From assembly GCA_958295895.1 (NCBI GenBank), contig CATQHI010000009.1:1-64000 (forward strand): a stretch of 64,000 nt of DNA, given 5' to 3'. The notes under the pieces are model-generated. The model searched no databases. It saw nothing but the letters and a program-made list of their open reading frames with translations, and was not told the origin of the DNA. This stretch comes from Saprospiraceae bacterium. GTDB taxonomy: Bacteria > Bacteroidota > Bacteroidia > Chitinophagales > Saprospiraceae. The position numbers and the translations under genes are program-made. Below are positions 17,071 to 25,857 of this stretch, piece by piece. Numbering within the stretch: position 1 is the first letter of the stretch; every line of letters begins with the position of its first letter.

Positions 17071-18051
17071 TTACGCATTACGTGCAACCCTCGGCAGACG
17101 AGGAGCCGGCACCTCCACCCCCCCAAACCGCTTGATCTCCCGTACCTTATACGGCCGCTTGTTCTGGCTCTCGTAATAGGTACGCATCAGTACCTCGACG
17201 ATGATGCCTACGGTGACGAGTTGAATGCCCGCCAGTACCAGCAGGGCCCCCAGAATGAGAATGGGCTTGCCCCAGATGTCCTGCCCCATCAGTTTCAGGC
17301 CCAGCAGGTACACGTTGATGAGTGCGCCGACGGTGAAGAGCAGCAGCCCGGCCTGGGCGAATAGATGCATGGGTTTCTGGAGGTACTTCTTCAGGAAAAG
17401 CATCAGGATCAGGTCACTGACCACCTTGAAGGTGCGCCCCAGCCCGTACTTGCTCTTGCCGAATTGCCGGGCGTGGTGGCGTACCGGTACCTGAGTAATG
17501 CGGGCGCCCTCCAAGCTCGCCAGTACGGAAATGAAGCGGTGCAGCTCGCCGTATATACCCAGGTCCTTGGCAATCTCGGCGCGAAAGACCTTGAGCGCAC
17601 AGCCGTAGTCGCGCAGGTGCACGCCGCTGAGCTGGCGGATGAGCCAGTTGGCCGCGCGACTGGGGCCTCTGCGCAGTACCGCCCCATCCTGGCGATCGAC
17701 GCGCTCGCCGACGACCAGGTCCCAGTCCTCCCGCTCGACCAGGCGGAGCATGGCGGGGATGTCGGCGGGGTCGTTCTGCAGGTCGCCGTCGAGGGTAGCG
17801 ATGTACTGGCCGCGGGCTACGTCGATGCCGGCCATGAGGGCGAGGCTCTGCCCGTAGTTCTTGCGCAGCTCGACGACGACCAGGTGGGGGTCCTCCAGAC
17901 TTTTCAGGAGCCGGACGGAGCCGTCGGTGCTACCGTCGTCGACGTACACTACCTCGTAATCGTAGCCCTCCAGCGCGGCGTGGACCTGTGCGAGGAGCGG
18001 CCGGATGTTGTCCAGCTCGTTGAGGATGGTGATGACTACGGAGAGGTGCAC
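17071..18051 (-). CDS. Family 2 glycosyltransferase, DPM/GtrB-like, membrane-anchored
   Basis: A 326-residue GT2 enzyme with the N-terminal strand SVVITILNELDNIRPLL, the DDGSTDGS donor motif near residue 38, DGDLQNDPADIP (metal-binding DxD-like) near 90, and the QFGKSKYGLGRTFKV block. Two C-terminal hydrophobic hairpins (residues 235-255 and 270-295) anchor it in the inner membrane. Family knowledge: such enzymes transfer a sugar from a nucleotide to undecaprenyl or dolichyl phosphate. The next gene encodes an ArnT/GT39-like enzyme that uses exactly that kind of donor, so the two probably form a pathway modifying a surface glycan or lipid A. Confidence 0.88.
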   Translation of the reverse strand: MHLSVVITILNELDNIRPLLAQVHAALEGYDYEVVYVDDGSTDGSVRLLKSLEDPHLVVVELRKNYGQSLALMAGIDVARGQYIATLDGDLQNDPADIPAMLRLVEREDWDLVVGERVDRQDGAVLRRGPSRAANWLIRQLSGVHLRDYGCALKVFRAEIAKDLGIYGELHRFISVLASLEGARITQVPVRHHARQFGKSKYGLGRTFKVVSDLILMLFLKKYLQKPMHLFAQAGLLLFTVGALINVYLLGLKLMGQDIWGKPILILGALLVLAGIQLVTVGIIVEVLMRTYYESQNKRPYKVREIKRFGGVEVPAPRLPRVARNA

Positions 18052-18060
18052 GGGGGTAAG

Positions 18061-19719
18061 TTACTCAATCTCAATGCCGGAGCCCATTCCATCCCGTAGT
18101 TCCTCCCCATCACCAGTCGGCGCGGGGAGGGGGTGGCGCAGGTAACCCACCGGGTAGAGCGTATCGAGATGGCGCAGGTAAAGCGAGTCGGTGGCCTCGA
18201 TCTGCAATTCACCGTACTGAAGGGGGCTGCCGATGTAAACGGATCCGGCGGGATACCGGTCGAACGCCCGGCGCACCACCCGCCCGTAGGCCTCGGTGAG
18301 GTAGTAGCCGGTGGCCGGTTCGATGAGGGTGTAGCGGTAGATGTGGAGGTCCTTACCCTGATTGGTACGTACGACGGACTGGGCCGTAGCACGTACGGCG
18401 ATACCCCGCTCATCCTCCACGGCGCGTACGGGCAGCACGAATAGATCGAACGTAAGGCGGAGTAGCAGGAGGAAGCAACAAAGGATCAGGAGGAAATTAG
18501 CGCGATCGCGCCAGCCCGCCACGACTAAGGCACCTGCGGCCCCGCCCACTGCTATACTCTTTGGCCAGGCGTAGGGGATGATCGTAGTCTGGGGGACGAG
18601 GGGCACGAAGGGCAGCAACACAGCCACCAGCGTCATGGTACCCAGCAGTAGGTAGCGGAGCCCCGTGTAGGTCGCACTCCGATCCCGCGCGTGGTACTGC
18701 TGCAGCCAGAGCAGGCTAGCAAATAGCAACGGAAACAGCATGAGTAGGTAGCGCGGATAGACGTTGGGAGAAACCCAGTACACGGGGATGTTAGCTAGAA
18801 AGGCGACTAAGCAGAATGCGGCGAAGTCACTGGTTTTGAGGAGCCGCCAACTACCGCGACGCAAGAGGTAGACCAGCAGCAGCGTCCAGGGCAGGAAGTG
18901 GTAGCTCATCGCGAAGGGGAAGGCCAGGATGTGCCCGATCGTCTCCCCCGCCCCGTGGGCTACGGCGGTGCGCTTACTGCTTTCGACGAAGAGGCGCCGG
19001 CCGACCGCGGTTAGATCGACGTACTGATGGTACTGCACGTAGTAGATGGCCAGCAGGGCCACGCAGCCCAGTCCGCTGAGCAAATGGGCCGGCCGGACGA
19101 GCTGCCACCAGGCCCGTCGCCAGCCCAGGATCGCGAATACGCTCAGGCCCTGGAAGACTACGGCGGGGAGCCCCTTGAGCATGAAGGCGACGGCGGTGAG
19201 CAGGTAGCTCCAGGCGAAGGCGTGCCACCAGCGACCGTCCTTCCCGTAGTGGTAGAGTAGCATGATCTGGGTGTAGACGACCCAGCTGAAGGTGACGTCG
19301 ATGAGCGCTAGCATGCTGTCCCAGAAGAGCATCCGCCCACAGGTGATGACCGTAAGGGCGTGGATGCTGGCCAGGTAACTACCGAAGTAGCGGCGGCTGA
19401 ATAGGTAGGTCGTGAGCGCAAAGCCAAGTAGGCTGATCACCGTCGGCAGTCGCGCGGCCCACTCGCTTGCCCCCCCGTGGAGGGTGAAGCTGGCGGCCAG
19501 GACCCAGTTCCACAGCGGTGGCTTGTTGAGGTAGGCATCGCCGTGCATGGCCGGGGCAATGTAGTTGCCCGACCAGCGCATCTCCTGGGCGACCAGGGAG
19601 CGGATGGCCTCGTCGTCGATGAAGACCATGAGGCCCAGATGGACCAGTAAGGCGGGAAAAAGCAGCCCCAGGGCAAGAATGTAGTACCACTTGCGCACTA
19701 GGGCGAAGGTAAGTCCCAT
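18061..19719 (-). CDS. GT39/ArnT-like polyprenyl-phosphate-sugar glycosyltransferase
   Basis: A 552-residue polytopic inner-membrane protein with roughly ten to twelve helices and a C-terminal periplasmic domain of about 150 residues. Near the N-terminus, after helix 1, lies the typical first-loop motif IDDEAIRSLVAQEMRWSGNYIAP and then DAYLNKPPLWNW, matching the ArnT/PMT acid and K-PPL motifs. It would move a sugar from a lipid carrier to an acceptor in the periplasm. It sits nine bases upstream of the GT2 gene in the same operon. An alternative ATG at 19761 adds 14 residues. The 18-bp motif lies within the last transmembrane part. Confidence 0.85.
   Translation of the reverse strand: MGLTFALVRKWYYILALGLLFPALLVHLGLMVFIDDEAIRSLVAQEMRWSGNYIAPAMHGDAYLNKPPLWNWVLAASFTLHGGASEWAARLPTVISLLGFALTTYLFSRRYFGSYLASIHALTVITCGRMLFWDSMLALIDVTFSWVVYTQIMLLYHYGKDGRWWHAFAWSYLLTAVAFMLKGLPAVVFQGLSVFAILGWRRAWWQLVRPAHLLSGLGCVALLAIYYVQYHQYVDLTAVGRRLFVESSKRTAVAHGAGETIGHILAFPFAMSYHFLPWTLLLVYLLRRGSWRLLKTSDFAAFCLVAFLANIPVYWVSPNVYPRYLLMLFPLLFASLLWLQQYHARDRSATYTGLRYLLLGTMTLVAVLLPFVPLVPQTTIIPYAWPKSIAVGGAAGALVVAGWRDRANFLLILCCFLLLLRLTFDLFVLPVRAVEDERGIAVRATAQSVVRTNQGKDLHIYRYTLIEPATGYYLTEAYGRVVRRAFDRYPAGSVYIGSPLQYGELQIEATDSLYLRHLDTLYPVGYLRHPLPAPTGDGEELRDGMGSGIEIE
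18530..18547 (+). repeat. Dispersed 18-bp motif, copy 3
   Basis: GCACCTGCGGCCCCGCCC, a perfect match to the consensus, lies antisense inside the GT39-like gene, where it is read as GGAAGA in a hydrophobic segment. Confidence 0.75.
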
Positions 19720-19848
19720 TAATATGTTGTTAAACAGGATATTGCCGGAGCGGAAAGTCAACTAGTAGAGCCCGCCAAACATTACTATACGACTGCTCCG
19801 GTGGGACGACTTTCCTACGCCCGCGACGGAATCCCTAAACAGAAAACT

Positions 19849-21975
19849 ATGAAAACGAGAGGACCCCTGCTTTTTTCTGCCCTCGTACTCGTCGTCGGCC
19901 TCATTGCCGCCGTCCGCCCCGCCGATACCCCCCCGGGGGATGCGCCCTCCGTCATTCTGAAGACCATGCTCGCCAACCTGCAGAGCTACCACTACCAGCC
20001 GCAGGACATCGACGACGACTTCAGCGAGCGCGTCTACACTCAGTACCTCAATGATGTAGACGGCGGCCGGCTGTTCTTCACCCAGGAGGACATCGACGCC
20101 TTCAGCCAGTACCGCGATGCTATCGACGACCAGGCCAAGGCCGGGGAATACACTTTTTACCAAGTAGTACAGGACCACCTGGACGCCAATATGGATAAGG
20201 CGCAGGGCTGGTTCGAAGAAATACTCGCCACGCCCTTCGACCTGGAGGAAGCTGGCGAGATGCGTGATCCCGACGACGATGCCCCCTGGGCCGCCGACGA
20301 CGAAGCCCTCAAACAGCACTGGCACGACTACATGAAGCGCGAGCTCCTGAGCCAGATCGTTGATCGCCGCGAGGAGCTCGAACAAGACACCACGGGTGCC
20401 GTACAGCCTACCCTGGACAGCCTCGAGATCGAGTACCGCGGCAAGATTCTGGACCGTTACCAGGACTGGTTCAAGCGCATGCGCGAGCTCAAACCCAGCG
20501 TGAAGGAATCGCAGTACCTCAATGCGATGACGGCCGTCTTCGACCCCCATACGAGCTACTTCCGGCCCAAGGATAAGGAGTCGTTCGACATCCGCTTCAG
20601 CGGCCGCCTGGAGGGCATCGGGGCTACGCTACAGACGGATGACGAGTACACCAAGGTCACCTCCGTGGTCGTGGGCGGTCCGGCCTGGAAGGGTAAGGAG
20701 CTCAAGGAAGATGATGTGATCATGGGCGTACGCCAGGAGAAGGGGGACCTGGTCGACATCAAGGGTATGCCCCTGGAGGATGTGGTCGATAAGATCCGTG
20801 GTCCGAAGGGCACTATGGTGTACCTGAAGGTCAAAAAGCCCGACGGCGTGATCGAAGAAATTGCCATCGAGCGCGACGTGATCGTGATCGACGATACCTA
20901 CGCCAAGTCGCTCATCATCGACGACCAGGAGGGCAACGAGAAGATCGGCTACATTAACCTGCCGAGCTTTTATGCCGACTTCCAGAACGAAGACGGCCGC
21001 TTCTCCGCCAAGGACATTGCCACCGAGCTCGAAAAGCTGCAGGACCAGAACGTAGATGGCATCGTGCTCGATCTGCGCAATAACGGTGGTGGCTCCCTAC
21101 GCGACGTAGTCGATATGACGGGCTTTTTTATCCCCGAAGGACCGGTCGTACAGGTCGCCGGACGGGGCATGGACAAAGAAATTCTGAGCGATAAAGACCG
21201 CCGCGTCCAGTACGATGGCCCGGTCGTGGTGCTCGTCAACGAGTACTCCGCCTCCGCCAGCGAGATCCTGGCCGCCGCCCTGCAGGATTACGGCCGCGCC
21301 GTCATCGTCGGCAGCAACTCCACCTTTGGCAAGGGTACCGTGCAACGCTTCATCGACATGGACCGCACCGTCAACGGCTACAACGACATCAAGCCCCTGG
21401 GCACCGTCAAGCTCACGATGCAGAAGTTCTACCGCATCAACGGCGGCTCCACCCAGCTCCGTGGTGTGACGCCCGACATTATCCTACCCGACAGCCGCTC
21501 CCTCCTCGAAACCGGAGAAAAGGAGCAGCAGTACCCCATGGCCTGGAGCGAGATCGAACCCGCTAAGTACAGCCAGGACGTCTACAAGATCGACAACCTC
21601 GACGAGCTCAAGGCCCGCAGCGCCAGCCGGGTCGCCGATAGCCCCACCTTCGGCCGCATCCAGGAAAACGCCGAGCGCGTCAAACGCCAGCGCGACCGCG
21701 ATACCTACCCCCTGGCCCTCACCGATTTTGAGGAGCTCCAGCGCGCCAACCGCACCGAGGCCGAGATGTACGATGACCTCTTTGACGACGTGGTCAACCC
21801 CGGCGTCCTCAATCTAGAGGTCGACCTCGAGCCCATTCTCGAAGACGAGAGCAAGGTGGCCCGTAACGACGACTTCAAGCAGAGCGTGGGTAAGGACGTG
21901 TATATCCGCGAGGCGGTGCAGATCGTAGAGGATATGGTGGCGCTTGGTGGGAAACGGGTTGGGAATAGGGATTAG
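19849..21975 (+). CDS. prc: C-terminal processing (tail-specific) protease Prc, S41 family
   Basis: 708 residues from the ATG at 19849, which starts a clear signal peptide (MKTRGPLLFSALVLVVGLIA); the frame is open further upstream but without homology. N-terminal helical domain (MLANLQSYHYQPQDIDDDFSE; NDVDGGRLFFTQEDIDAF), PDZ domain (SGRLEGIGATLQTDDEYTK to GPKGTMVYLKV, about residues 245-335), and the S41 catalytic core: GYINLPSFYADF, VLDLRNNGGGSLRDVVD, the Ser nucleophile in EYSASASEILAAALQD and the Lys in NSTFGKGTVQ. A C-terminal helical domain follows. It degrades or trims periplasmic proteins by their C-termini, as E. coli Prc does. Confidence 0.93.
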   Translation: MKTRGPLLFSALVLVVGLIAAVRPADTPPGDAPSVILKTMLANLQSYHYQPQDIDDDFSERVYTQYLNDVDGGRLFFTQEDIDAFSQYRDAIDDQAKAGEYTFYQVVQDHLDANMDKAQGWFEEILATPFDLEEAGEMRDPDDDAPWAADDEALKQHWHDYMKRELLSQIVDRREELEQDTTGAVQPTLDSLEIEYRGKILDRYQDWFKRMRELKPSVKESQYLNAMTAVFDPHTSYFRPKDKESFDIRFSGRLEGIGATLQTDDEYTKVTSVVVGGPAWKGKELKEDDVIMGVRQEKGDLVDIKGMPLEDVVDKIRGPKGTMVYLKVKKPDGVIEEIAIERDVIVIDDTYAKSLIIDDQEGNEKIGYINLPSFYADFQNEDGRFSAKDIATELEKLQDQNVDGIVLDLRNNGGGSLRDVVDMTGFFIPEGPVVQVAGRGMDKEILSDKDRRVQYDGPVVVLVNEYSASASEILAAALQDYGRAVIVGSNSTFGKGTVQRFIDMDRTVNGYNDIKPLGTVKLTMQKFYRINGGSTQLRGVTPDIILPDSRSLLETGEKEQQYPMAWSEIEPAKYSQDVYKIDNLDELKARSASRVADSPTFGRIQENAERVKRQRDRDTYPLALTDFEELQRANRTEAEMYDDLFDDVVNPGVLNLEVDLEPILEDESKVARNDDFKQSVGKDVYIREAVQIVEDMVALGGKRVGNRD

Positions 21976-23318
21976 GTGGTTCCTACCAGCCGGAGGCGCT
22001 CTACCACCTCCTGTTCCCCAGTCCGCATATCCTTAACCGTATATTCTCCGCTGGCCGCCTCCCGGCTCCCAATGATTACTACCCTCGGCGCGCCCCGCTG
22101 ATCGGCATATTTCATCATCTTGCCGAGCTTGGCGGCGGTGGGATAGATATCGGTATTATGTCCCTGCCGGCGGAGGTCGCGGAGGAGATCGAAACCGTGG
22201 GCAAGGCTCTCATCGTCCAGGCACAGCAGGAGGTAATCGAGATCATCGTTAGTATCCTTCGGAAAGAGGTTCAGTTCTTCCAGCACGTCATAGATCCGCT
22301 CGGCCCCAAAGCTGATGCCTACCCCCGGCAGATCGCGCCCCCCGAAGATGCCCGTCAGGTCGGCGTAGCGGCCGCCGCCAGCAATGCTACCCATAACAAC
22401 GTCGGGGTACTCCTCAGGGTCAACGGCGACTTCATAGATGCAGCCGGTATAGTAGTCGAGGCCACGGGCCAGGGTGACGTCGAATTCTACGCGATTGACC
22501 AGGAAGCCGATGGTGGTGAGTATCTCGCGTAGTTCCCGAACGCCCTGCATACCTATCTCGCTGCGTTCGAGGAGGGGGGCTACCGCTTCGAGGTCGTCCG
22601 TGGCAAGGAATTGCATGATGGTGGACACGGCTTCCGCATCTACCCCACGCTCCAGAAGTTCCTTCTTTACGCCTTCCTCACCGATCTTATCGAGTTTGTC
22701 GATGGCAATGGTAATGTCTAGCATCCGGTCTTCGTGACCGGCGATCTCGGCCAGGCCCGCTAGGATCTTGCGGCTATTGAGGCGGATGACGACGCCTAGA
22801 TTCAGGGCGCTAAACACCTCGTCCAGCAGCTGCGTCAACTCGGCCTCGTAGAGCAGGGAGTCGGAGCCCACCACGTCGGCATCGCACTGATAGAACTCGT
22901 TGTAGCGCCCTTTCTGCGGCCGGTCGGCCCGCCACACGGGGGCAATGGCGTAGCGCTTGAAGGGAAAGGCCAGCTCGTTCTGGTGCATCACCACGTAGCG
23001 GGCGAAGGGCACGGTGAGGTCGTAGCGTAGACCGCGTTTTGAGATTTGGGGCAGGACGGCGTTGCTGTCCTTGCTTGCTAGGTCCTGATCGTCGGCCTTA
23101 CCTAGAAAATCCCCGTTGTTGAGCACCTTGAAGAGCAGCCGGTCGCCCTCCTCGCCGTACTTACCGGTCAGGGTGCTGAGGTTTTCCATCACCGGCGTCT
23201 CGATGGGCTGGTAGCCGTAGCGGTGGAAAGAACTGCGAATGGTATCGAAGATGTAGTTGCGGCGGCGTACCTCGTGGGGGAGGAAGTCGCGGGTGCCTTT
23301 GGGCAAGGAAGGTTTCAT
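21972..23318 (-). CDS. hisS: Histidyl-tRNA synthetase
   Basis: The 448-residue class II synthetase begins MKPSLPKGTRDFLPHEV (motif 1 region), giving the start at 23318 in preference to an upstream ATG at 23411. Motif 2 appears as YAIAPVWRADRPQKGRYNEFYQCDADVVG. The HisRS-specific strand ARGLDYYTGCIYEV and motif 3 GGGRYADLTGIFGGRDLPGVGISFGAERI follow, with an anticodon-binding domain at the C-terminus. It charges tRNA-His. The stop overlaps the convergent prc stop by four bases. Confidence 0.95.
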   Translation of the reverse strand: MKPSLPKGTRDFLPHEVRRRNYIFDTIRSSFHRYGYQPIETPVMENLSTLTGKYGEEGDRLLFKVLNNGDFLGKADDQDLASKDSNAVLPQISKRGLRYDLTVPFARYVVMHQNELAFPFKRYAIAPVWRADRPQKGRYNEFYQCDADVVGSDSLLYEAELTQLLDEVFSALNLGVVIRLNSRKILAGLAEIAGHEDRMLDITIAIDKLDKIGEEGVKKELLERGVDAEAVSTIMQFLATDDLEAVAPLLERSEIGMQGVRELREILTTIGFLVNRVEFDVTLARGLDYYTGCIYEVAVDPEEYPDVVMGSIAGGGRYADLTGIFGGRDLPGVGISFGAERIYDVLEELNLFPKDTNDDLDYLLLCLDDESLAHGFDLLRDLRRQGHNTDIYPTAAKLGKMMKYADQRGAPRVVIIGSREAASGEYTVKDMRTGEQEVVERLRLVGTT

Positions 23319-23407
23319 GCTAATCGATGTATAAGTCGGGGTCGTCCGCTGATTCCTTTCTAGCAACGTAGTTGCAGAAAGATCGTCGGCCGACTTTTTA
23401 CTAATGC

Positions 23408-24589
23408 TCAAAGGTCCGACAAAAGTTGCTGGGCCTCGGCCTGGTAGGGATGGCCGGGGGAGTTAGCTAGTCGTTGCACCATGGTCCTTGCACCTGCGGC
23501 CCCGCCCTGAGCAAGTTGGGCCAGTGCACTGTACCACTCCGCAGCGTCCCGGTACGGGCTATCGGCTGCGATCTGTCTGAACCATTCGCGGGCCCGTTCG
23601 GGGTTGTCGAGCTCCAGGGCGGTCACGCCCAGGTAGAGCGGGGCGGCGGGGTAGGCATCGGCAGTGGGCAGCAGCTCGTCGTAGGCCGTGCGGTAGTCGC
23701 CGCGGTCGTAGTGGTAGAGGATACGCTGTAGGTCGCGCTCGTCGTCGGTCTGTGGGGGCTGGTCGGCAAAGATATTCGGGTAGGGTGCGAAGTAGCGGTC
23801 GTAGAGGGAGCCGGTCGAGGAGCCGCCGAAAGTGGTGTAGGCGAGGTAGAGGAAGACACCAAAAAGCAGGCCGGCTAGGAGGATGGCGGGGGAGGGTTTT
23901 TGGCGGGGTGCGTTATTGGATTGTTGCGTTGCGGGCGGGATAGATGTGGGAGGCGTGGTAGGTGTTGTAGGCATCTCAGGCGGCGGGGCCGCAGGTGCGG
24001 GGGACTTAGCAAGGGTGCTAAGTAGGTCTTTACGACCGGCTAGGGTAATGATGGCGGGCCAGTGGAGGGCGTGGTCGGGTTGGTAGGAGGCTGCGTCATC
24101 TGGGGTAGGGGCCCTAGATGTAAGCCGGGTGCGGCAGGCTTCAAGCTGATCGTGAAGGGTGGCTAGGTTGGGGGTGTCGAGGGCGCGGGCCAGGGCAGTG
24201 GGGGTGAGCTGGTGGTAGTCGGCCAGGAGCAGGAGCTGACGGCAGTCTTCGGGCAAGGCCTCGAAGCGAGCCAGGAGTTGCTGACCGGTGGCGTCGAGGG
24301 TGATGGTGCGCGGCAGGTGCTGGAGGGGGTCGTCACCGAGGGGGACCTCTTCGGCGGGACGGGACTGGCCGAAGTAGACGCCGGCTACCGTGGTAAGGTA
24401 ATCGAGGACGTCGCCACGGTACGGCCGCTCGGGGTCCATGCTAGTCTCGTACCAACCGACAAGGGCGCGGCGGTAGTTGTGGAGAGCAGTCGCTTCGGGG
24501 TAGTCGTGTTCGGCGGCCCAGTCCAGGTAGGCGGTGCGGTAGCTGCGGTAGTGGGCCAGCAGCTCGGCGAGGTGGCGACCGTCTTGCAT
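23408..24589 (-). CDS. Sigma-region-4-like protein with a transmembrane segment and TPR-like C-terminus
   Basis: 393 residues. The first 90 residues are polar and helical. Residues 105-150 (RFEALPEDCRQLLLLADYHQLTPTALARALDTPN) have the sequence rhythm of a sigma-70 region 4 helix-turn-helix. A Pro/Thr-rich linker (PPEMPTTPTTPPTSIPPAT) leads to one transmembrane helix near residue 235, and the periplasmic part contains tetratricopeptide-like helices (LYHYDRGDYRTAYDELLPTADAYPAAPLYLG). Comparable proteins are common near Bacteroidota signalling genes, but the function is unknown. It lies upstream of hisS on the same strand, with a 90-base gap. Two 18-bp motif copies sit inside it. Confidence 0.72.
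   Translation of the reverse strand: MQDGRHLAELLAHYRSYRTAYLDWAAEHDYPEATALHNYRRALVGWYETSMDPERPYRGDVLDYLTTVAGVYFGQSRPAEEVPLGDDPLQHLPRTITLDATGQQLLARFEALPEDCRQLLLLADYHQLTPTALARALDTPNLATLHDQLEACRTRLTSRAPTPDDAASYQPDHALHWPAIITLAGRKDLLSTLAKSPAPAAPPPEMPTTPTTPPTSIPPATQQSNNAPRQKPSPAILLAGLLFGVFLYLAYTTFGGSSTGSLYDRYFAPYPNIFADQPPQTDDERDLQRILYHYDRGDYRTAYDELLPTADAYPAAPLYLGVTALELDNPERAREWFRQIAADSPYRDAAEWYSALAQLAQGGAAGARTMVQRLANSPGHPYQAEAQQLLSDL
23490..23507 (+). repeat. Dispersed 18-bp motif, copy 4
   Basis: A perfect consensus match (N=G), antisense within the TPR-like C-terminus of the gene at 23408, read there as QGGAAGA. Confidence 0.75.
23981..23998 (-). repeat. Dispersed 18-bp motif, copy 5
   Basis: The minus strand reads GCACCTGCGGCCCCGCCG, one mismatch at the last base. 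It lies in the same gene as copy 4, but in the sense direction, read as APAAPP in the proline-rich linker. Confidence 0.7.
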
Positions 24590-24656
24590 CCCTAATCGAA
24601 CACGGTGTACCCGCGAACGTTCGGGTAGGGTTACAAACCTTTAAATACAGGGTACC

Positions 24657-24848
24657 ATGAGCGCAACGCACGATAAGATCAAGGGCAACTGGAAGCAGCT
24701 GCAGGGCAAGGCCAAGCAGCAGTACGGCGACCTCACTGACGATGACGTGGCCTACGAGGAGGGCAAGGAGGACGAGCTTATGGGCCGCCTGCAGACCAAG
24801 CTCGGTAAGACCAAGCAGGAAATCAAGGACTGGATCGACAGCCTTTAA
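24657..24848 (+). CDS. CsbD family stress protein
   Basis: A 63-residue hydrophilic protein. It opens MSATHDKIKGNWKQLQGKAKQQYGDLTDDD and ends GKTKQEIKDWIDSL, the exact CsbD/YjbJ layout of a small four-helix bundle. The family is induced by general stress in many bacteria; the mechanism is unknown. The gene stands alone in front of the transketolase operon. Confidence 0.9.
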   Translation: MSATHDKIKGNWKQLQGKAKQQYGDLTDDDVAYEEGKEDELMGRLQTKLGKTKQEIKDWIDSL

Positions 24849-24948
24849 ATCCTATTCGGCAAACAAATTGCAACACCTTGCTTTCTCTTCTTTAGAAGGC
24901 AAGCCTAGTAGGCCTATGCCCCACGCACACTAAACGTACCCCCTTCAC

Positions 24949-25803
24949 ATGGCAGATATTCAGGAACTCAAGCGCATCGCCTCCCAGGTGCGGCGCGACA
25001 TCATTCGTGAGGTCTACGGATGCCAGAGCGGTCACCCCGGCGGGGCCCTCGGCAATACCGACCTCTTCGTGGCCCTCTATTTCGAGGTCATGAAACACGA
25101 TCCTAGCTTCAATATGGAGGCCCACGGCGAGGATGTATTTTTTCTCTCTAACGGCCACATCTCCCCCGTTTTCTATAGTGTACTGGCCCGCTCCGGCTAC
25201 TTCCCCGTGGAGGAACTCAGGACCTTTCGCGCCATCAATAGCCGCCTCCAGGGTCACCCCACTACCCACGAGGGACTGCCCGGCATACGCGTAGCCTCCG
25301 GTTCCCTCGGGCAGGGCGTCAGCGTCGCCTCCGGCATGGCGATCGAAAAGCGGATGGACGGCGATGATCGTACCGTGTTTGTCCTCACCGGCGACGGCGA
25401 GCAGCAGGAGGGTCAGATCTGGGAAGCCGCCCTCTTCGCCCCCCACAACAAACTCGAAAATCTGGTGCTGATCATCGACGACAACGGCCAGCAGATCGAC
25501 GGGCCCACCCGCGAGGTACTTCAGCTCGGCAGCTTCGCCGATAAGTACGCCGCCTTCGGCTGGGACATCATGCGCATGGACGGCAACAATATGGAGGAAG
25601 TCGTCAAAACCCTTAAAGAGGCCCAGGCCAAGCGCAACGGCAAACCTACCTGCATCGTGATGAAGACCGAGATGGGCAAGGGCGTCGACTTTATGGAAGG
25701 CACCCACCACTGGCACGGCAAGGCCCCGAATAAGGAGCAGGCGGAGAATGCGCTGGAGCAGCTGGAGGAGACCTTGGGAGACTTTGCTATGGAAGGGCTG
25801 TAG
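24949..25803 (+). CDS. Transketolase, N-terminal (TPP-binding) subunit
   Basis: 284 residues covering only the first half of a transketolase: GCQSGHPGGALGNTDLFVALYF near residue 24, SNGHISPVFYSVLA, the ASGSLGQGVSVASGMA loop, and the thiamine pyrophosphate motif GDGEQQEGQIWEAALFA with DDNGQQIDG. The split into two genes is usual in Bacteroidota and archaea. With the next gene it forms the heterodimeric enzyme exchanging two-carbon units between pentose and triose phosphates. Confidence 0.93.
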   Translation: MADIQELKRIASQVRRDIIREVYGCQSGHPGGALGNTDLFVALYFEVMKHDPSFNMEAHGEDVFFLSNGHISPVFYSVLARSGYFPVEELRTFRAINSRLQGHPTTHEGLPGIRVASGSLGQGVSVASGMAIEKRMDGDDRTVFVLTGDGEQQEGQIWEAALFAPHNKLENLVLIIDDNGQQIDGPTREVLQLGSFADKYAAFGWDIMRMDGNNMEEVVKTLKEAQAKRNGKPTCIVMKTEMGKGVDFMEGTHHWHGKAPNKEQAENALEQLEETLGDFAMEGL

Positions 25804-25856
25804 GATTTACGATGGTAATCGGAAATCATAATTCGTACATAAGAAATCGTAAATCA
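25804..25856 (+). repeat. Inverted repeat between the transketolase genes
   Basis: GATTTACGAT at the left and ATCGTAAATC at the right form a 10-bp perfect inverted repeat around an AT-rich 33-base core with further AAATC/ATAAG units. It separates the two transketolase genes and could act as a processing hairpin. Similar CGTAAATCGCATATCG text occurs near 61513. Confidence 0.6.
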
Positions 25857-25857
25857 T

